Assembly (NCBI RefSeq): GCF_944324525.1
Contig: NZ_CALUWS010000015.1
Span: 1 to 54,142 of the forward strand
Direction: 5' to 3'
Source: an uncultured Desulfovibrio sp.
GTDB lineage: Bacteria > Desulfobacterota > Desulfovibrionia > Desulfovibrionales > Desulfovibrionaceae
Length of the DNA stretch: 54,142 nucleotides
The notes beneath the pieces are model-generated. The model did no database searches. It had not been told where the DNA came from and saw only the letters and a list, made by a program, of their open reading frames with translations. Position numbers and translations under genes: made by a program. Of this stretch, positions 17,024 through 25,041 are shown one piece after another. Every line of letters begins with the position of its first letter. Positions within the stretch are counted from its first letter, which is position 1.

Positions 17024-18166
17024 ATGGCCTTGACTGACACCAAGATTCGCAACCTGAAGGCCCCGCAAGCGGGCGTTGCCAAGTATGCCGACGGGCACGG
17101 TCTTACCCTGCTGGTCACGCATACCGGAACCAAGACCTTTTACCTGCGGACTCGCGTCGGCGGGCGGGAACAAATGTTCCGGGTGGGGGCCTATGGCGAA
17201 ATTTCCCTTGCCGAAGCCCGACGCCTTGCCGAAGAGATGCGCCAGCGCCTGCGGCGGGGCCAGCCTGCAAAGGCGGAGAACGTGCCTTCCCTTGCCGAAG
17301 TCGCCAAGGACTGGTTGACCGTGCGCCAAAGCGAGATCACGCCCACCCATGCGGCGGACATCGGCAGGCGGCTGGAAAAGGACGTGTTCCCCCGGCTGGG
17401 GAATCTGCCCCTGCCGGACATCACGGCCCCCATGATTCTGGAAACGCTGCGGCCCGTTTCGGATCGTGCGCCGGAGACCGCCAAGCGTCTTCGCCAATAC
17501 CTGTCCGCCATTTTCCGCCACGGGGCCGCCTGCGGTATCGTCACGGCTGACCCTGCCGCCTTTGTGGGGCAGGCGCTGCGCCGCCCCGCCAGAAAGCACT
17601 TTCCCGCCATTGTCGAACCCGCCGCCTTTGCCGGGCTGATGGAGTCCATCCGGGGATACTGGGGAGCGCCGGACGTGCGCCGCGCCCTGCTCTTTCTGGT
17701 CGCTACGGCTGCCCGGCCCGGGAATGTGCGGGCGGCAACATGGGAAGAAATCGACCTGCAAAACAGGACGTGGACGATACCCGCCGCCAAGATGAAGAGC
17801 AGGCGGCAGCACGTTGTGCCCCTGAACAGCGTTGCGTGTGCCGTGCTAGCGGAAATCGAGCGGGAACGCCCCGAAAAGGCGGGATTCCTCTTCCCCGGGC
17901 GCACGGGCCGCCCCCTGAGTGAAAACACGCTCAACGCGGCACTGAAGAGCCTTGGCTATGCCGGACGGCACACAAGCCACGGCTTCCGCAGCACCCTTTC
18001 CAGCCTGGCCAATGAAGCCGGGATTGCCCGGCCTGACGTGATCGAGGCGGCCCTTGCCCACGCGGAAAAGGATGAAGTGCGCGCGGCCTACAACCGGGCG
18101 GACTATGAAAAGGAAAAGCGCCTGCTGTTTGACTGGTGGGGAGAGATATTGCGGGGTTTCGGATAG
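17024..18166 (+). CDS. int: P4-type tyrosine-recombinase integrase
   Basis: The ATG at 17024 has AAAGGGCG upstream; the frame is open across the tRNA but not coding there. The 380-residue protein has an N-terminal arm-binding domain (DUF4102 type: LTDTKIRNLKAPQAGVAKYA and GLTLLVTHTGTKTFYLR) and a C-terminal catalytic domain. Catalytic residues are visible: Arg in AARPGNVRAATWEEID, the HGFR box, LAHAEKD and the nucleophile Tyr in RAAYNRADY. It is adjacent to the tRNA-Ser att site, which it should recombine for integration and excision. Confidence 0.95.
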   Translation: MALTDTKIRNLKAPQAGVAKYADGHGLTLLVTHTGTKTFYLRTRVGGREQMFRVGAYGEISLAEARRLAEEMRQRLRRGQPAKAENVPSLAEVAKDWLTVRQSEITPTHAADIGRRLEKDVFPRLGNLPLPDITAPMILETLRPVSDRAPETAKRLRQYLSAIFRHGAACGIVTADPAAFVGQALRRPARKHFPAIVEPAAFAGLMESIRGYWGAPDVRRALLFLVATAARPGNVRAATWEEIDLQNRTWTIPAAKMKSRRQHVVPLNSVACAVLAEIERERPEKAGFLFPGRTGRPLSENTLNAALKSLGYAGRHTSHGFRSTLSSLANEAGIARPDVIEAALAHAEKDEVRAAYNRADYEKEKRLLFDWWGEILRGFG

Positions 18167-18198
18167 TTTTGGCAGGTTTTTGGGGGAGTTTTGGCAGG
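18165..18198 (+). repeat. two direct copies of AGTTTTGGCAGG just past int
   Basis: Identical 12-mers start at 18165 and 18187, 22 bp apart (about two helical turns). They lie at the int stop codon. Phasing and position suggest recombination arm sites or excisionase (AlpA) sites, but this is inference. Confidence 0.45.
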
Positions 18199-18622
18199 GT
18201 TTTGAGCATTTTTGACAAATGTCAAATTATTCAAGCGAAATAGATAGTTAGCGTTCTTTTTTGTGAACACTCAAAAATATAAATTTAAAAATTACAAGAT
18301 GATATGGCATTGGCATTTTTTTTATCTATTGACAATCTGTGAGAAAAAAAATTTTAGGATAAAAAAAACGGGGACGCCCCTTTGGCGAGAGGCAGCCCCG
18401 AAGGAAAACGGCCCGGCCCTGTTGGCGCAGGGCGGCCCAAATGTCAGCGCCATTTCGTGTGTGGTTTTTCCCTCACCCCATACCTCGGCGCCAACCCCAA
18501 ACCAGCCCGCACGGATGCGGGAAGGAATACTCTTGTACTATTCTCACTCCCTCCCAAAATCAAGAGTCAAGAGGTTGGACAAGGTATTTCCCCCCGACGC
18601 CGTGGGCTGAAAGGAGGACTCC
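18199..18622 (+). other. AT-rich control region between int and alpA
   Basis: The first ~160 bp are AT-rich and include TTGACA at 18329-18334 followed about 20 bp later by TAGGAT (18355-18360), a possible promoter with poor spacing. Then comes a GC-rich inverted-repeat stretch around 18370-18440. No protein gene with a ribosome-binding site is visible before 18623. Confidence 0.4.
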
Positions 18623-18841
18623 ATGTCCAATCAATTCTCCCAATCCCCCGATCGTCTTGTCCGCCTGCCGGAACTGAAAGCCTTGTTGGGCGGCGTCAGC
18701 ACGGCCAGCATTTACCGTTGGTTGTCGCGCGGCATTCTGCCCAAGCCGCAGCGTATCGGCGTTCGCGGCGTCGGCTGGCGGCTCTCCGAAATTGAGCAAT
18801 TGATACGAAACGGCTTCCCGAAGGGGGGCCGTCATGCGTAG
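18623..18841 (+). CDS. alpA: AlpA-family helix-turn-helix regulator / excisionase
   Basis: The 72-residue protein has a MerR/AlpA-like winged HTH: LVRLPELKALLGGVSTASIYRWLSRG followed by LPKPQRIGVRGVGWRLSEIE. AlpA proteins of P4-like elements activate int or act as excisionases. It starts after a strong AAAGGAGG and overlaps the next gene by 8 bp, so it probably heads the island's replication operon. Confidence 0.88.
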   Translation: MSNQFSQSPDRLVRLPELKALLGGVSTASIYRWLSRGILPKPQRIGVRGVGWRLSEIEQLIRNGFPKGGRHA

Positions 18842-19235
18842 TCAGCTTGAACCCCTCTCCCCCTGCCCCGCGCTGAATACCGCCGGCACTACCGCCGCCG
18901 CCTGCCGCCGCGTCTTCCGGCGCAAGAACGCCCTGCATGCCGATGCCCTGGCCGCGCGTGATGCGCTGCAAAGGGCGGCGGCGGGGCTGACCGCTTACCG
19001 GCAGGCCCTGGCTAACCTGCGGCGGGTGGGCGACGCCCTGCTGCCGCGCATATGCGGCCCGGAGGGCTACGCCTCCGCGAACGCGAGGCCATTCCTCTGG
19101 GATGCCTTGAGCGCCAAGCTGTACGACATTGAACGGCTGTTGTTCGATGCTCACGACACCGCCACGGGGCAGGCGTCGGCTTTCGTGCGGCTGGCCCGCG
19201 AGCTGGAAAATGCGGGGGAGGTGCGCCATGCGTAA
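18834..19235 (+). CDS. small helical protein, unknown
   Basis: This 133-residue protein is rich in Ala, Arg and Leu and predicted mostly helical. I recognise no family. The start overlaps the end of alpA by 8 bp and its own end overlaps the next gene by 8 bp, arguing that it is truly translated in a coupled operon. It has no membrane segment. Confidence 0.6.
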   Translation: MRSQLEPLSPCPALNTAGTTAAACRRVFRRKNALHADALAARDALQRAAAGLTAYRQALANLRRVGDALLPRICGPEGYASANARPFLWDALSAKLYDIERLLFDAHDTATGQASAFVRLARELENAGEVRHA

Positions 19236-19548
19236 GCCCGCCGCCGCTTCCGTGCGTCTGTCCAGCGTGCCGCGCTGCCTGCGGCATTTCCACCCCAACA
19301 CCGCCCTTGAGGAGGCCGAATGTCTCGCCGCCTTCCTGCAAAATGTCGTCGGCTCCCTGCTGATTGAGGGCGACGGCCTGCCCGTCAAGGACGGCAGCGA
19401 CATGGGCCTTTCCCTCTGTTTCGACCTGTTGCGGGACAAGATCGCCATTGCGTCCGGGGAACTGCCCTTTCCGACCTGCGGCCTGCCGCATGAAGAGGAT
19501 TTGCCGCCGCTCTGGACGCCACCCGAAGCAGGGGGTGCCCATGAGTAG
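19228..19548 (+). CDS. small protein upstream of primase, unknown
   Basis: The ATG at 19228 has GGGGGAGG upstream, giving 106 residues ([20 protein letters not shown] at the start). The middle part, [20 protein letters not shown], is amphipathic helix. I recognise no family. It overlaps both neighbours by 8 bp. Its position directly before the primase suggests a replication accessory, which is inference only. Confidence 0.6.
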   Translation: MRKPAAASVRLSSVPRCLRHFHPNTALEEAECLAAFLQNVVGSLLIEGDGLPVKDGSDMGLSLCFDLLRDKIAIASGELPFPTCGLPHEEDLPPLWTPPEAGGAHE

Positions 19549-22147
19549 CGCGGACGCTCTGAGCGTTTTTGCCGAGGCCCTGGCCGCCGCCGGTCTGGTG
19601 GTGGAGGGGTTGCCCGTGGCTGACGGGGCCTTGCATCGTTGCGGCGTGGCAGGCAATCCGCGCGGCAAGGATGGGGCCTACCGTATTCACCCTGACGCCC
19701 CGGCCTGCTGCTGGTGGCGCAACTGGGGCACGGGGGATACCGGCACACGGACGCTTGCGCCGGAAAAGGAGATGAGCGCCGCCGAACGCAAGGCCCTGCG
19801 GGAGCGCATCGCCGCCGCTCGCAAGGCCGCTGAGGAGGAGCAGAGCAAGCGCCATGCCGCCGCCGCGAAACTGGCCCGCGTCCTCTGGGAACGGGCCACG
19901 CCCGCGCCGGACAGCCACGCTTACCTTGTGCGCAAGCAGGTTCCCGCCCTGGGCCTGCGGCAGGACGCGCAGGGGCGGCTTGTGGTTCCCGTGCGGGACG
20001 CGGACGGGGGGCTTGTCAGCCTGCAATTCATCTTGCCGGAAAAGCCGGTCAACGGCCCGGACAAGCTCTTTCTCAAGGGCGGCAGGACGGCGGGCGGCTG
20101 GTTCGCCATCCCGGCGCGGAACGGCGGCCACGACGGCCCCCTGTGCATAGCCGAGGGCTACGCCACGGCCGCGAGCATCCACCTTGCCACGGGCCACGCC
20201 TGCCTTGCGGCCTTCAATGCCGGGAACCTCGAAGCCGTGGCCCGCATGGCGCGGAAACGGTACCCCGACCGGGAGATCATCCTGTGCGCGGACAACGACG
20301 TGCGCACCGACGACCGGCCCAATACGGGCGTGGAGGCGGCAACGAAGGCGGCGCAAGCCGTGGGCGGCAAGCTGGCCGTCTGCCCGGCGCATGAAGGGCG
20401 GCCCACGGATTTCAACGACCTGCATTGCCTGCGCTCCCTCGAGGCCGTCGCGGCGGCGGTGGAGAAGGCCCGCAAGGAAGGGGCCGCCGTCCACCTGCCG
20501 GAGGGCTTTTTCATTCGGGAGACCGGCAAGAATCCGGGCCTGTTCAAGGTGGAGGAAAAAGGAGACGCGACCTTCGACCTGCGCCTGGGGCCGCCGCTGC
20601 GTATCATCGGCAAGACCTTTGATGACGTGTCGGAAAACTGGGGAACACTCCTCAGTTGGAAAGACCCCGCCGGCACGGAACACCGCTGGGCGCTTCCTGA
20701 TGACCTGTTGCAGGGGCAAGGCAGGGAATATGCGCAAATACTCGCGCGGGGCGGCTACTCCATCGCGCCGGGACAGGCCGCGAAATTCGCCACGTTCATC
20801 CAGGGCGTGCGCACGGAACGCTTTGTAACGTGCGTCCAGCGCATCGGCTGGCACGCGGCGGCCTATGTCATGCCGGATACGGCTTACGGCGTCCCCGCGG
20901 ATACCGTCGTACTCCAGTCGGCACGGCATGCGAAGATGTTCCGCGCGGGCGGCACGCTGGACGGCTGGCGGGAAATCCCCGGCCTGTGCGCGGGCAACTC
21001 CCGCCTTGTCTTCGCGCTGTGCCTCGCCTTTGCCGGTCCGCTGCTGCGGCTGTCCGGGCTGGAGGGGGGCGGCTTCTCTTTCGAGGGGTGCAGCTCTTCC
21101 GGCAAGACGACGGGGCTGCAGGTGGCGGCGTCCGTCTGGGGCGGGCCGGAGCATGTGCGCTCATGGCGAACCACGGACAACGCGCTTGAAGGCGTGGCGG
21201 CACTCCACAACGACAATCTGCTTATCCTTGACGAGGTGGGGCAGGTGGGGGCGGCGGCGCTGTCCGAGGCGGCCTATATGCTGGCAAACGGACAGTCCAA
21301 GGGGCGCGCGCTGCGGGACGGTAGCCCCCGTGCCCCGCTGACGTGGCGGCTGCTCTTCCTCTCCAGTGGGGAGCTGGGGCTTGCCGACAAGCTGGCGGAA
21401 AGCGGCCTGAAATCCAGAGGGGGGCAGGAGGTGCGCTTTGTGGGGCTGCCCGTGGACAAGGCCATGTTGTCCGACCTTCACGGCCTGCCGGACGCCGGGG
21501 CCGTGGCCGACCGCCTCAAGATGCTGTGTGCCGAGCACTACGGCCATGCCGGGCGGGCGTTCCTGCAATGGCTCTGCCCCCGGCAAGATGAGGTGGGGAA
21601 GGACATCCGGAAGAACCTGCCCGCGCTGGTGGACAGGCTGTGCCCACCTGACGCCACGGAACAGGTGCGACGGGTGGCGAAACGCTTTGCCCTTGTCCTT
21701 GCCGGAGGGCTGGCCGCGCAAAGGGCCGGACTGCTGCCGGATGACATGGACGTTCGGCCGGCGGTCCAACGCTGTTTCACCGACTGGCTGGAGGCCAGAG
21801 GCGGAACCGGGCCAGCCGAAGACGCGGCCATACTGGCGCAAGTGCGCCTGTTCATTGAGCGGCACGGGGCAAGCCGCTTTCAGGACATGGACACCGAACA
21901 GGGCACATGCATCAACCGCGTGGGCTTCAGACAGAAGAGGCCGGACGGCAGGACGGAATACCTCATCCTGCCGGAAAGCTTCGGGGCCGAGGTGGTCAAG
22001 GGCCATTCGCCACGTCGGGCGGCCGCCGTGCTGCGTGATGCCGGATGGTTGCGCAGGAACGACGGGAAAAATGCGGCGGTCTGCTCGCTTCCCGGGATGG
22101 GAAAGAAACGTGTCTATGCCGTTTCCTTGCCGGATGACACCGCATAG
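19541..22147 (+). CDS. TOPRIM primase / DUF927 helicase-like replication protein
   Basis: The ATG at 19541 gives 868 residues. The N-terminal part includes a segment like the primase zinc/DUF3991 region (residues 30-70, with [17 protein letters not shown]). A TOPRIM domain follows ([20 protein letters not shown] about residue 200, IILCADND about 245). The central DUF927 domain (about 340-640) holds a Walker [13 protein letters not shown] (about 513-524) and Walker [10 protein letters not shown] (about 560). This is the architecture of the replication proteins of P4-like elements, combining primer synthesis and duplex unwinding. An iteron array begins ~20 bp after the stop, fitting a self-replication module. 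Confidence 0.9.
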   Translation: MSSADALSVFAEALAAAGLVVEGLPVADGALHRCGVAGNPRGKDGAYRIHPDAPACCWWRNWGTGDTGTRTLAPEKEMSAAERKALRERIAAARKAAEEEQSKRHAAAAKLARVLWERATPAPDSHAYLVRKQVPALGLRQDAQGRLVVPVRDADGGLVSLQFILPEKPVNGPDKLFLKGGRTAGGWFAIPARNGGHDGPLCIAEGYATAASIHLATGHACLAAFNAGNLEAVARMARKRYPDREIILCADNDVRTDDRPNTGVEAATKAAQAVGGKLAVCPAHEGRPTDFNDLHCLRSLEAVAAAVEKARKEGAAVHLPEGFFIRETGKNPGLFKVEEKGDATFDLRLGPPLRIIGKTFDDVSENWGTLLSWKDPAGTEHRWALPDDLLQGQGREYAQILARGGYSIAPGQAAKFATFIQGVRTERFVTCVQRIGWHAAAYVMPDTAYGVPADTVVLQSARHAKMFRAGGTLDGWREIPGLCAGNSRLVFALCLAFAGPLLRLSGLEGGGFSFEGCSSSGKTTGLQVAASVWGGPEHVRSWRTTDNALEGVAALHNDNLLILDEVGQVGAAALSEAAYMLANGQSKGRALRDGSPRAPLTWRLLFLSSGELGLADKLAESGLKSRGGQEVRFVGLPVDKAMLSDLHGLPDAGAVADRLKMLCAEHYGHAGRAFLQWLCPRQDEVGKDIRKNLPALVDRLCPPDATEQVRRVAKRFALVLAGGLAAQRAGLLPDDMDVRPAVQRCFTDWLEARGGTGPAEDAAILAQVRLFIERHGASRFQDMDTEQGTCINRVGFRQKRPDGRTEYLILPESFGAEVVKGHSPRRAAAVLRDAGWLRRNDGKNAAVCSLPGMGKKRVYAVSLPDDTA

Positions 22148-22169
22148 CCCAAGTTTGACCGTTTTTTGG

Positions 22170-22382
22170 GTGTAACTCGTGTAACATGTGTAACTCCCCT
22201 ACAGCCACAAGGGTTTGCGGGGTTACACCAAAGGAAAATGTCATGTGTGCGTTCGTGTAACGTGTAACCGTACCCGCGCTGAATGGTTACACGTTACACG
22301 AGTGGGAAAACGTGTAACGGCTTCGTGTATCCCCGAAAAGCCTTGAATATCAACGGTTGTTACACCGTTACACATGTTACAC
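22170..22382. repeat. iteron array: 12 copies of GTGTAAC in both orientations (candidate replication origin)
   Basis: Plus-strand GTGTAAC starts at 22170, 22179, 22188, 22255, 22262 and 22312; the complement GTTACAC starts at 22222, 22286, 22293, 22359, 22367 and 22376. The first three repeat every 9 bp, and later pairs abut at 7 bp. The array fills the 213 bp between the primase-helicase and the next gene. P4-like elements place iteron-type origins near their primase gene. An operator array is the alternative. Confidence 0.8.
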
Positions 22383-22421
22383 GTTCAAAACGGCCAAACT
22401 TGCGTGGAAGGAGAAACAACG

Positions 22422-22679
22422 ATGTGCGACACTCACGAGACCATATATCCGGGGCAGGAATTTTTCCGCATCAGCCATGCCGGGGAACGGGCCGGACTGT
22501 ACAGGGTGGAGGTTCTGCCGACGGGCGAGGAAGCGGAAACGCGGCTGGGGGGACCGCTGCGGGCAAGCGTCATCACGGGGGACGGCGGCGGATGTTCCGG
22601 CGCTTCCTTGTGGCGGTGTGGAACGCGGTATGTCGGGAGGGCTGAACATGGGCAAGGGCCTTTTCGACAGCGTGCTTGA
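22422..22679 (+). CDS. small protein after the iteron array, unknown
   Basis: The ATG at 22422 has GAAGGAG upstream and encodes 85 residues beginning MCDTHETIYPGQEFFRISHA. The first ~60 residues look like a small beta-rich domain; the last ~10 overlap the next gene in another frame. I recognise no family. It would be the first gene transcribed past the candidate origin. Confidence 0.5.
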   Translation: MCDTHETIYPGQEFFRISHAGERAGLYRVEVLPTGEEAETRLGGPLRASVITGDGGGCSGASLWRCGTRYVGRAEHGQGPFRQRA

Positions 22680-23001
22680 CGGCTGGCCGGAGGGAACCGG
22701 CAAAGAAGTGTCCCCGCATCCGTGGCCGGTGCTGCACACCCTGAACCGGAAGCACCATTGCGCCGCCTGGCCGGAGGATGACGGCGGCGGGCTGGTGCTC
22801 TACCCGGATGCCGGATTGCTGGCCTCGGAGAAGACCGCCGCCCTGCGCTTTGCTCAAGACAACCTGCCCGCCCTGCTGCGGGACATGTGCCTTGACCACC
22901 TGCCGCGCCGGGTACGGCTGGCCCGCAAGGGGGAAAGCCCGGAGTCGGGTTCAAGCAAGACGCCAGCAAGAAAAAAGGCTTGTAAAATGGGGGCGGCATG
23001 A
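22648..23001 (+). CDS. small protein, unknown
   Basis: The ATG at 22648 follows GGGAGGG, giving 117 residues. It has a mid-region LVLYPDAGLLASEKTAALRF and a basic C-terminal tail (SKTPARKKACKMGAA) that could contact nucleic acid. It overlaps the previous gene by 32 bp and the ERCC4 nuclease gene by 4 bp (ATGA). I recognise no family. Confidence 0.6.
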   Translation: MGKGLFDSVLDGWPEGTGKEVSPHPWPVLHTLNRKHHCAAWPEDDGGGLVLYPDAGLLASEKTAALRFAQDNLPALLRDMCLDHLPRRVRLARKGESPESGSSKTPARKKACKMGAA

Positions 23002-23474
23002 CGATTGTCGTTGATAGCCGGGAGCAGGCCCCGTTTCCCTTCCGTGGGCCGCGCTATGAAGGGGTATCCGTCGAGGTGGGCGCGCTGGGCACGGGGGATT
23101 ACTCCCTTGCCGGGCTGACCGACAAGGTGGCCGTGGAACGCAAGGAACTTGCCGACCTCGTGGCCTGCCTCGGGCGGGAGCGGGAACGCTTTGAACGGGA
23201 GATGCAACGGGCCGCGGCGCTGGACGCCTTCGCCGTGGTGGTGGAGGCGAGTTGGCAGGACTTGGCGGCAGGGAACTACCGTAGCCGCCTGAATCCGCAT
23301 GCGGCCTGCCAGAGCGTCCTTGCCTTTGCCGGGCGCTACCGTGTGCCCTTCCTCTTTGCCGGGAGCCGGGCCGCGGCGGAGTACATGGCCTGGGGCTTCC
23401 TGCGGCAGTATCTGGAAGGGGCGCGGCGGCGGTGGGCGTCCATCGTCAAGGCGCATGGCGACAACGCGGCATGA
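22998..23474 (+). CDS. ERCC4/XPF-type nuclease domain protein
   Basis: This 158-residue stand-alone nuclease has the ERCC4 fold motifs: VVDSREQAPFPF (residues 4-15), GTGDYSLAG (32-40) and the metal-binding VAVERKELADLV (44-55), corresponding to the GDX(n)ERKX3D signature. It lacks the helix-hairpin-helix region of XPF/Mus81. Such single-domain forms occur in phages and islands and could process branched replication intermediates or cut invading DNA. It is coupled to the upstream gene by ATGA. Confidence 0.85.
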   Translation: MTIVVDSREQAPFPFRGPRYEGVSVEVGALGTGDYSLAGLTDKVAVERKELADLVACLGRERERFEREMQRAAALDAFAVVVEASWQDLAAGNYRSRLNPHAACQSVLAFAGRYRVPFLFAGSRAAAEYMAWGFLRQYLEGARRRWASIVKAHGDNAA

Positions 23475-23495
23475 CCGCAAGGGAGGAATAAGGCC

Positions 23496-23762
23496 ATGAA
23501 AGACGAACAGGTGAAGGTAGTCGGCACGGTGGAAGACGTTGCGCGGGCCGCGTATGTGCAGGGCTTTTGCGAGGGATACGATGCGGCGCGGCTGGTGGTC
23601 GAGGTGCTGGCCAATGAGGAAAGGCGCGGCGGCCTCTACGGGGCCGAGGGCATCCTGAAGGCGCTGGACATGAGCCGGGACAAGGCCGTTGAGATGATGG
23701 GCACACCAAAGCTTGTACTGGAACGTGTCTCCGTTACGCCGGGTCCGGACACGACGAACTGA
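23496..23762 (+). CDS. small acidic protein, unknown
   Basis: The ATG at 23496 lies downstream of GGGAGGA and encodes 88 residues. The N-terminal half (VEDVARAAYVQGFCEGYDAA) suggests a short helix-turn-helix-like or helical domain; no family is recognised. It follows the nuclease by 21 bp and closes the operon before a hairpin at 23788-23811. Confidence 0.6.
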   Translation: MKDEQVKVVGTVEDVARAAYVQGFCEGYDAARLVVEVLANEERRGGLYGAEGILKALDMSRDKAVEMMGTPKLVLERVSVTPGPDTTN

Positions 23763-23787
23763 GGCGGCGGCACACCTGTCGACGCGC

Positions 23788-23811
23788 GAGGCCGGGGGAA
23801 ACTCCGGCCTC
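23788..23811 (+). terminator. terminator-like hairpin
   Basis: GAGGCCGG/CCGGCCTC forms a perfect 8-bp stem with an 8-nt loop, followed by TTCCTTT. It lies 25 bp past the preceding stop, so it may end the island's main operon. Confidence 0.55.
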
Positions 23812-24340
23812 TTCCTTTGGGGCGGCACAGGGCGCGGTGCGGGGAACCGTGACGGCTTTCCGGCAGGGGCAAACGCAAGCCCCCTGTCGGAGAAAGGACC
23901 TGTCGTTGCTGGCTTTCAAGGTTGGCGACCGGCAAACGCAAGGGCGGAATGCAAGGGCGACGGGAGACGTTGCGGGGGTGGTTGCAGGGTGCAACCATAA
24001 AAAAAGCCACAGGGATCCACAACGGATGTGACCCTCCGGCCATCGTGCCCGGCAGGGGGAAAGTTAACGGCTTGGTTAACGGTGTAAACCACAAAAAAAA
24101 AAGGGGGCTATTCCGTCCAGCCCCCCGGCCCGTGGCAACGCGCTCAATTTTGAGCTGGTTACCTACAAGGACGCCAAGGTCAATGGCATGGTCAACACCG
24201 TTGACCACAAAAAAAGGAAGGCGTTGACCGGCAAAGGGCAGCAAATGAACTGCGACCCTTGGCGTTGACCGGAATCTGATTCCGGCTCTTCACCAACAGC
24301 GCCACGGGGAGGGCACTGCATATTGCCGTAGCTGAATTTA
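23812..24340. other. structured non-coding region of the island
   Basis: No credible gene fills this ~530 bp. It holds a strong hairpin (23860-23890), two identical 12-mers GGCAAACGCAAG (23868-23879 and 23931-23942) and three similar hairpin/A-tract modules listed separately. Candidate roles are an untranslated RNA, a second cis replication/partition site or a decayed gene. Confidence 0.5.
23980..24213. repeat. three hairpin/A-tract modules with compensatory changes
   Basis: Module 1 (23980-23996) is GGTTGCA-GGG-TGCAACC, module 2 (24074-24090) is GGTTAAC-GGT-GTAAACC and module 3 (24190-24206) is GGTCAAC-ACC-GTTGACC. Each 7-bp stem with 3-nt loop is followed by ATAAAAAAA or ACAAAAAAA, and each is preceded about 12 bp earlier by a further copy of its left arm (for example GTTAACGGCTTG then GTTAACGGTGTA). 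Stems 1 and 3 are perfect, stem 2 has one mismatch. The stem sequences differ while the architecture is kept. Confidence 0.7.
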
Positions 24341-24376
24341 TTGACTTTTGATTGCGCTCTACACAAAAAATGTGTA
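24341..24376 (+). promoter_or_regulatory. hicAB promoter region with dyad operator
   Basis: TTGACT (24341-24346) is a candidate -35. The perfect dyad TACACA-AAAAA-TGTGTA (24360-24376) overlaps the expected -10/start region, 10 bp before the hicA ATG. HicB antitoxins with a ribbon-helix-helix domain bind such palindromes and repress their operon, so this is the likely autoregulatory operator. Confidence 0.65.
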
Positions 24377-24386
24377 AAGTACGTCC

Positions 24387-24584
24387 ATGAACAGCCGGGA
24401 AGTCATAAGGAAACTGCTTGACGATGGATGGTTCCATGTTTCGACAGAGGGTGACCATTGGCATTTCAAGCACCCCACGAAAAGCGGAAAAACGACGGTT
24501 CCCCACCCCAAGAAAGAGCTGGGGATATTCGTCATCAAATCCATTGAGCGGCAATCCGGCGTCATGCTGAGGAACACGAAATGA
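24387..24584 (+). CDS. hicA: HicA-type mRNA interferase toxin
   Basis: The 65-residue protein matches HicA (YcfA-like, dsRBD fold): MNSREVIRKLLDDGWFHVST followed by GDHWHFKHP with the catalytic His24, then VPHPKKELGIFVIKSIERQSG. HicA toxins cleave mRNA in a ribosome-independent way. The usual GSH motif reads GDH here. The stop overlaps the hicB start (ATGA), giving the standard toxin-first order. Confidence 0.92.
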   Translation: MNSREVIRKLLDDGWFHVSTEGDHWHFKHPTKSGKTTVPHPKKELGIFVIKSIERQSGVMLRNTK

Positions 24585-24991
24585 AGACCTATTTTGCGGC
24601 ATTTATTCCTGACGGGGAAACGTGGTCGGTGCTTTTTGCGGACTTTGAGCTGGCAACGCAGGGGGATAGCTTGTGCGCGGCCTTTTCCGCCGCTTCGGAG
24701 GCCCTTTCCGGCAGGGTGAAAGCCATGCGTGAGGACGGGGAACCGTTGCCGGAACCGTCGGACGCGGCACACGCCCGGGCGGCCATTGCCCAATGGTGCA
24801 AGGAGGAAGGGCTTGCCCTGCCGGAGGGGACATTGTTGCAGCTTGTCCCGTGCGACGAGGAAACCGAGCGCCTTGTGCGCGTCAACGTCTCTTTTCCCGA
24901 ACACGTCCTGAAGCGGATCGACAGCAAGGCCCGCGCCCACGGTATGACCCGCAGCGGCTTTCTTGCGGCGGCGGCGCAAGCCTACGCCTGA
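24581..24991 (+). CDS. hicB: HicB-type antitoxin
   Basis: The 136-residue protein has an N-terminal partial RNase H-like HicB domain (MKTYFAAFIPDGETWSVLFA) and a C-terminal ribbon-helix-helix DNA-binding domain (RLVRVNVSFPEHVLKRIDSK ... GMTRSGFLAAAAQAYA). It should neutralise HicA and repress the operon through the dyad at 24360-24376. In an integrated element the pair can stabilise the island or act in defence. Confidence 0.9.
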   Translation: MKTYFAAFIPDGETWSVLFADFELATQGDSLCAAFSAASEALSGRVKAMREDGEPLPEPSDAAHARAAIAQWCKEEGLALPEGTLLQLVPCDEETERLVRVNVSFPEHVLKRIDSKARAHGMTRSGFLAAAAQAYA

Positions 24992-25016
24992 TACCCCCTT
25001 TCTCCTGCCATATCAC

Positions 25017-25041
25017 GCCGCCTCGAATGGGGCGGCTTTTT
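25017..25041 (+). terminator. intrinsic terminator of hicAB
   Basis: GCCGCCTC (25017-25024) pairs with GGGGCGGC (25029-25036) with one G-T pair and a 4-nt loop, followed by five T. Confidence 0.85.

Noticed and set aside
22170-22382. CRISPR array
   Set aside because: Repeats are 7 bp, in both orientations, with no 25-35 bp repeat/spacer periodicity and no cas genes in the window.
22283-22645. 120-codon ORF running through the iteron array
   Set aside because: It starts inside the repeats, has no ribosome-binding site and its translation follows the iterons; the ORF at 22422 has a better start.
23922-24227. 101-codon ORF across the hairpin modules
   Set aside because: No ribosome-binding site, low-complexity composition, and the repeated peptide is not kept in one frame; treated as non-coding.
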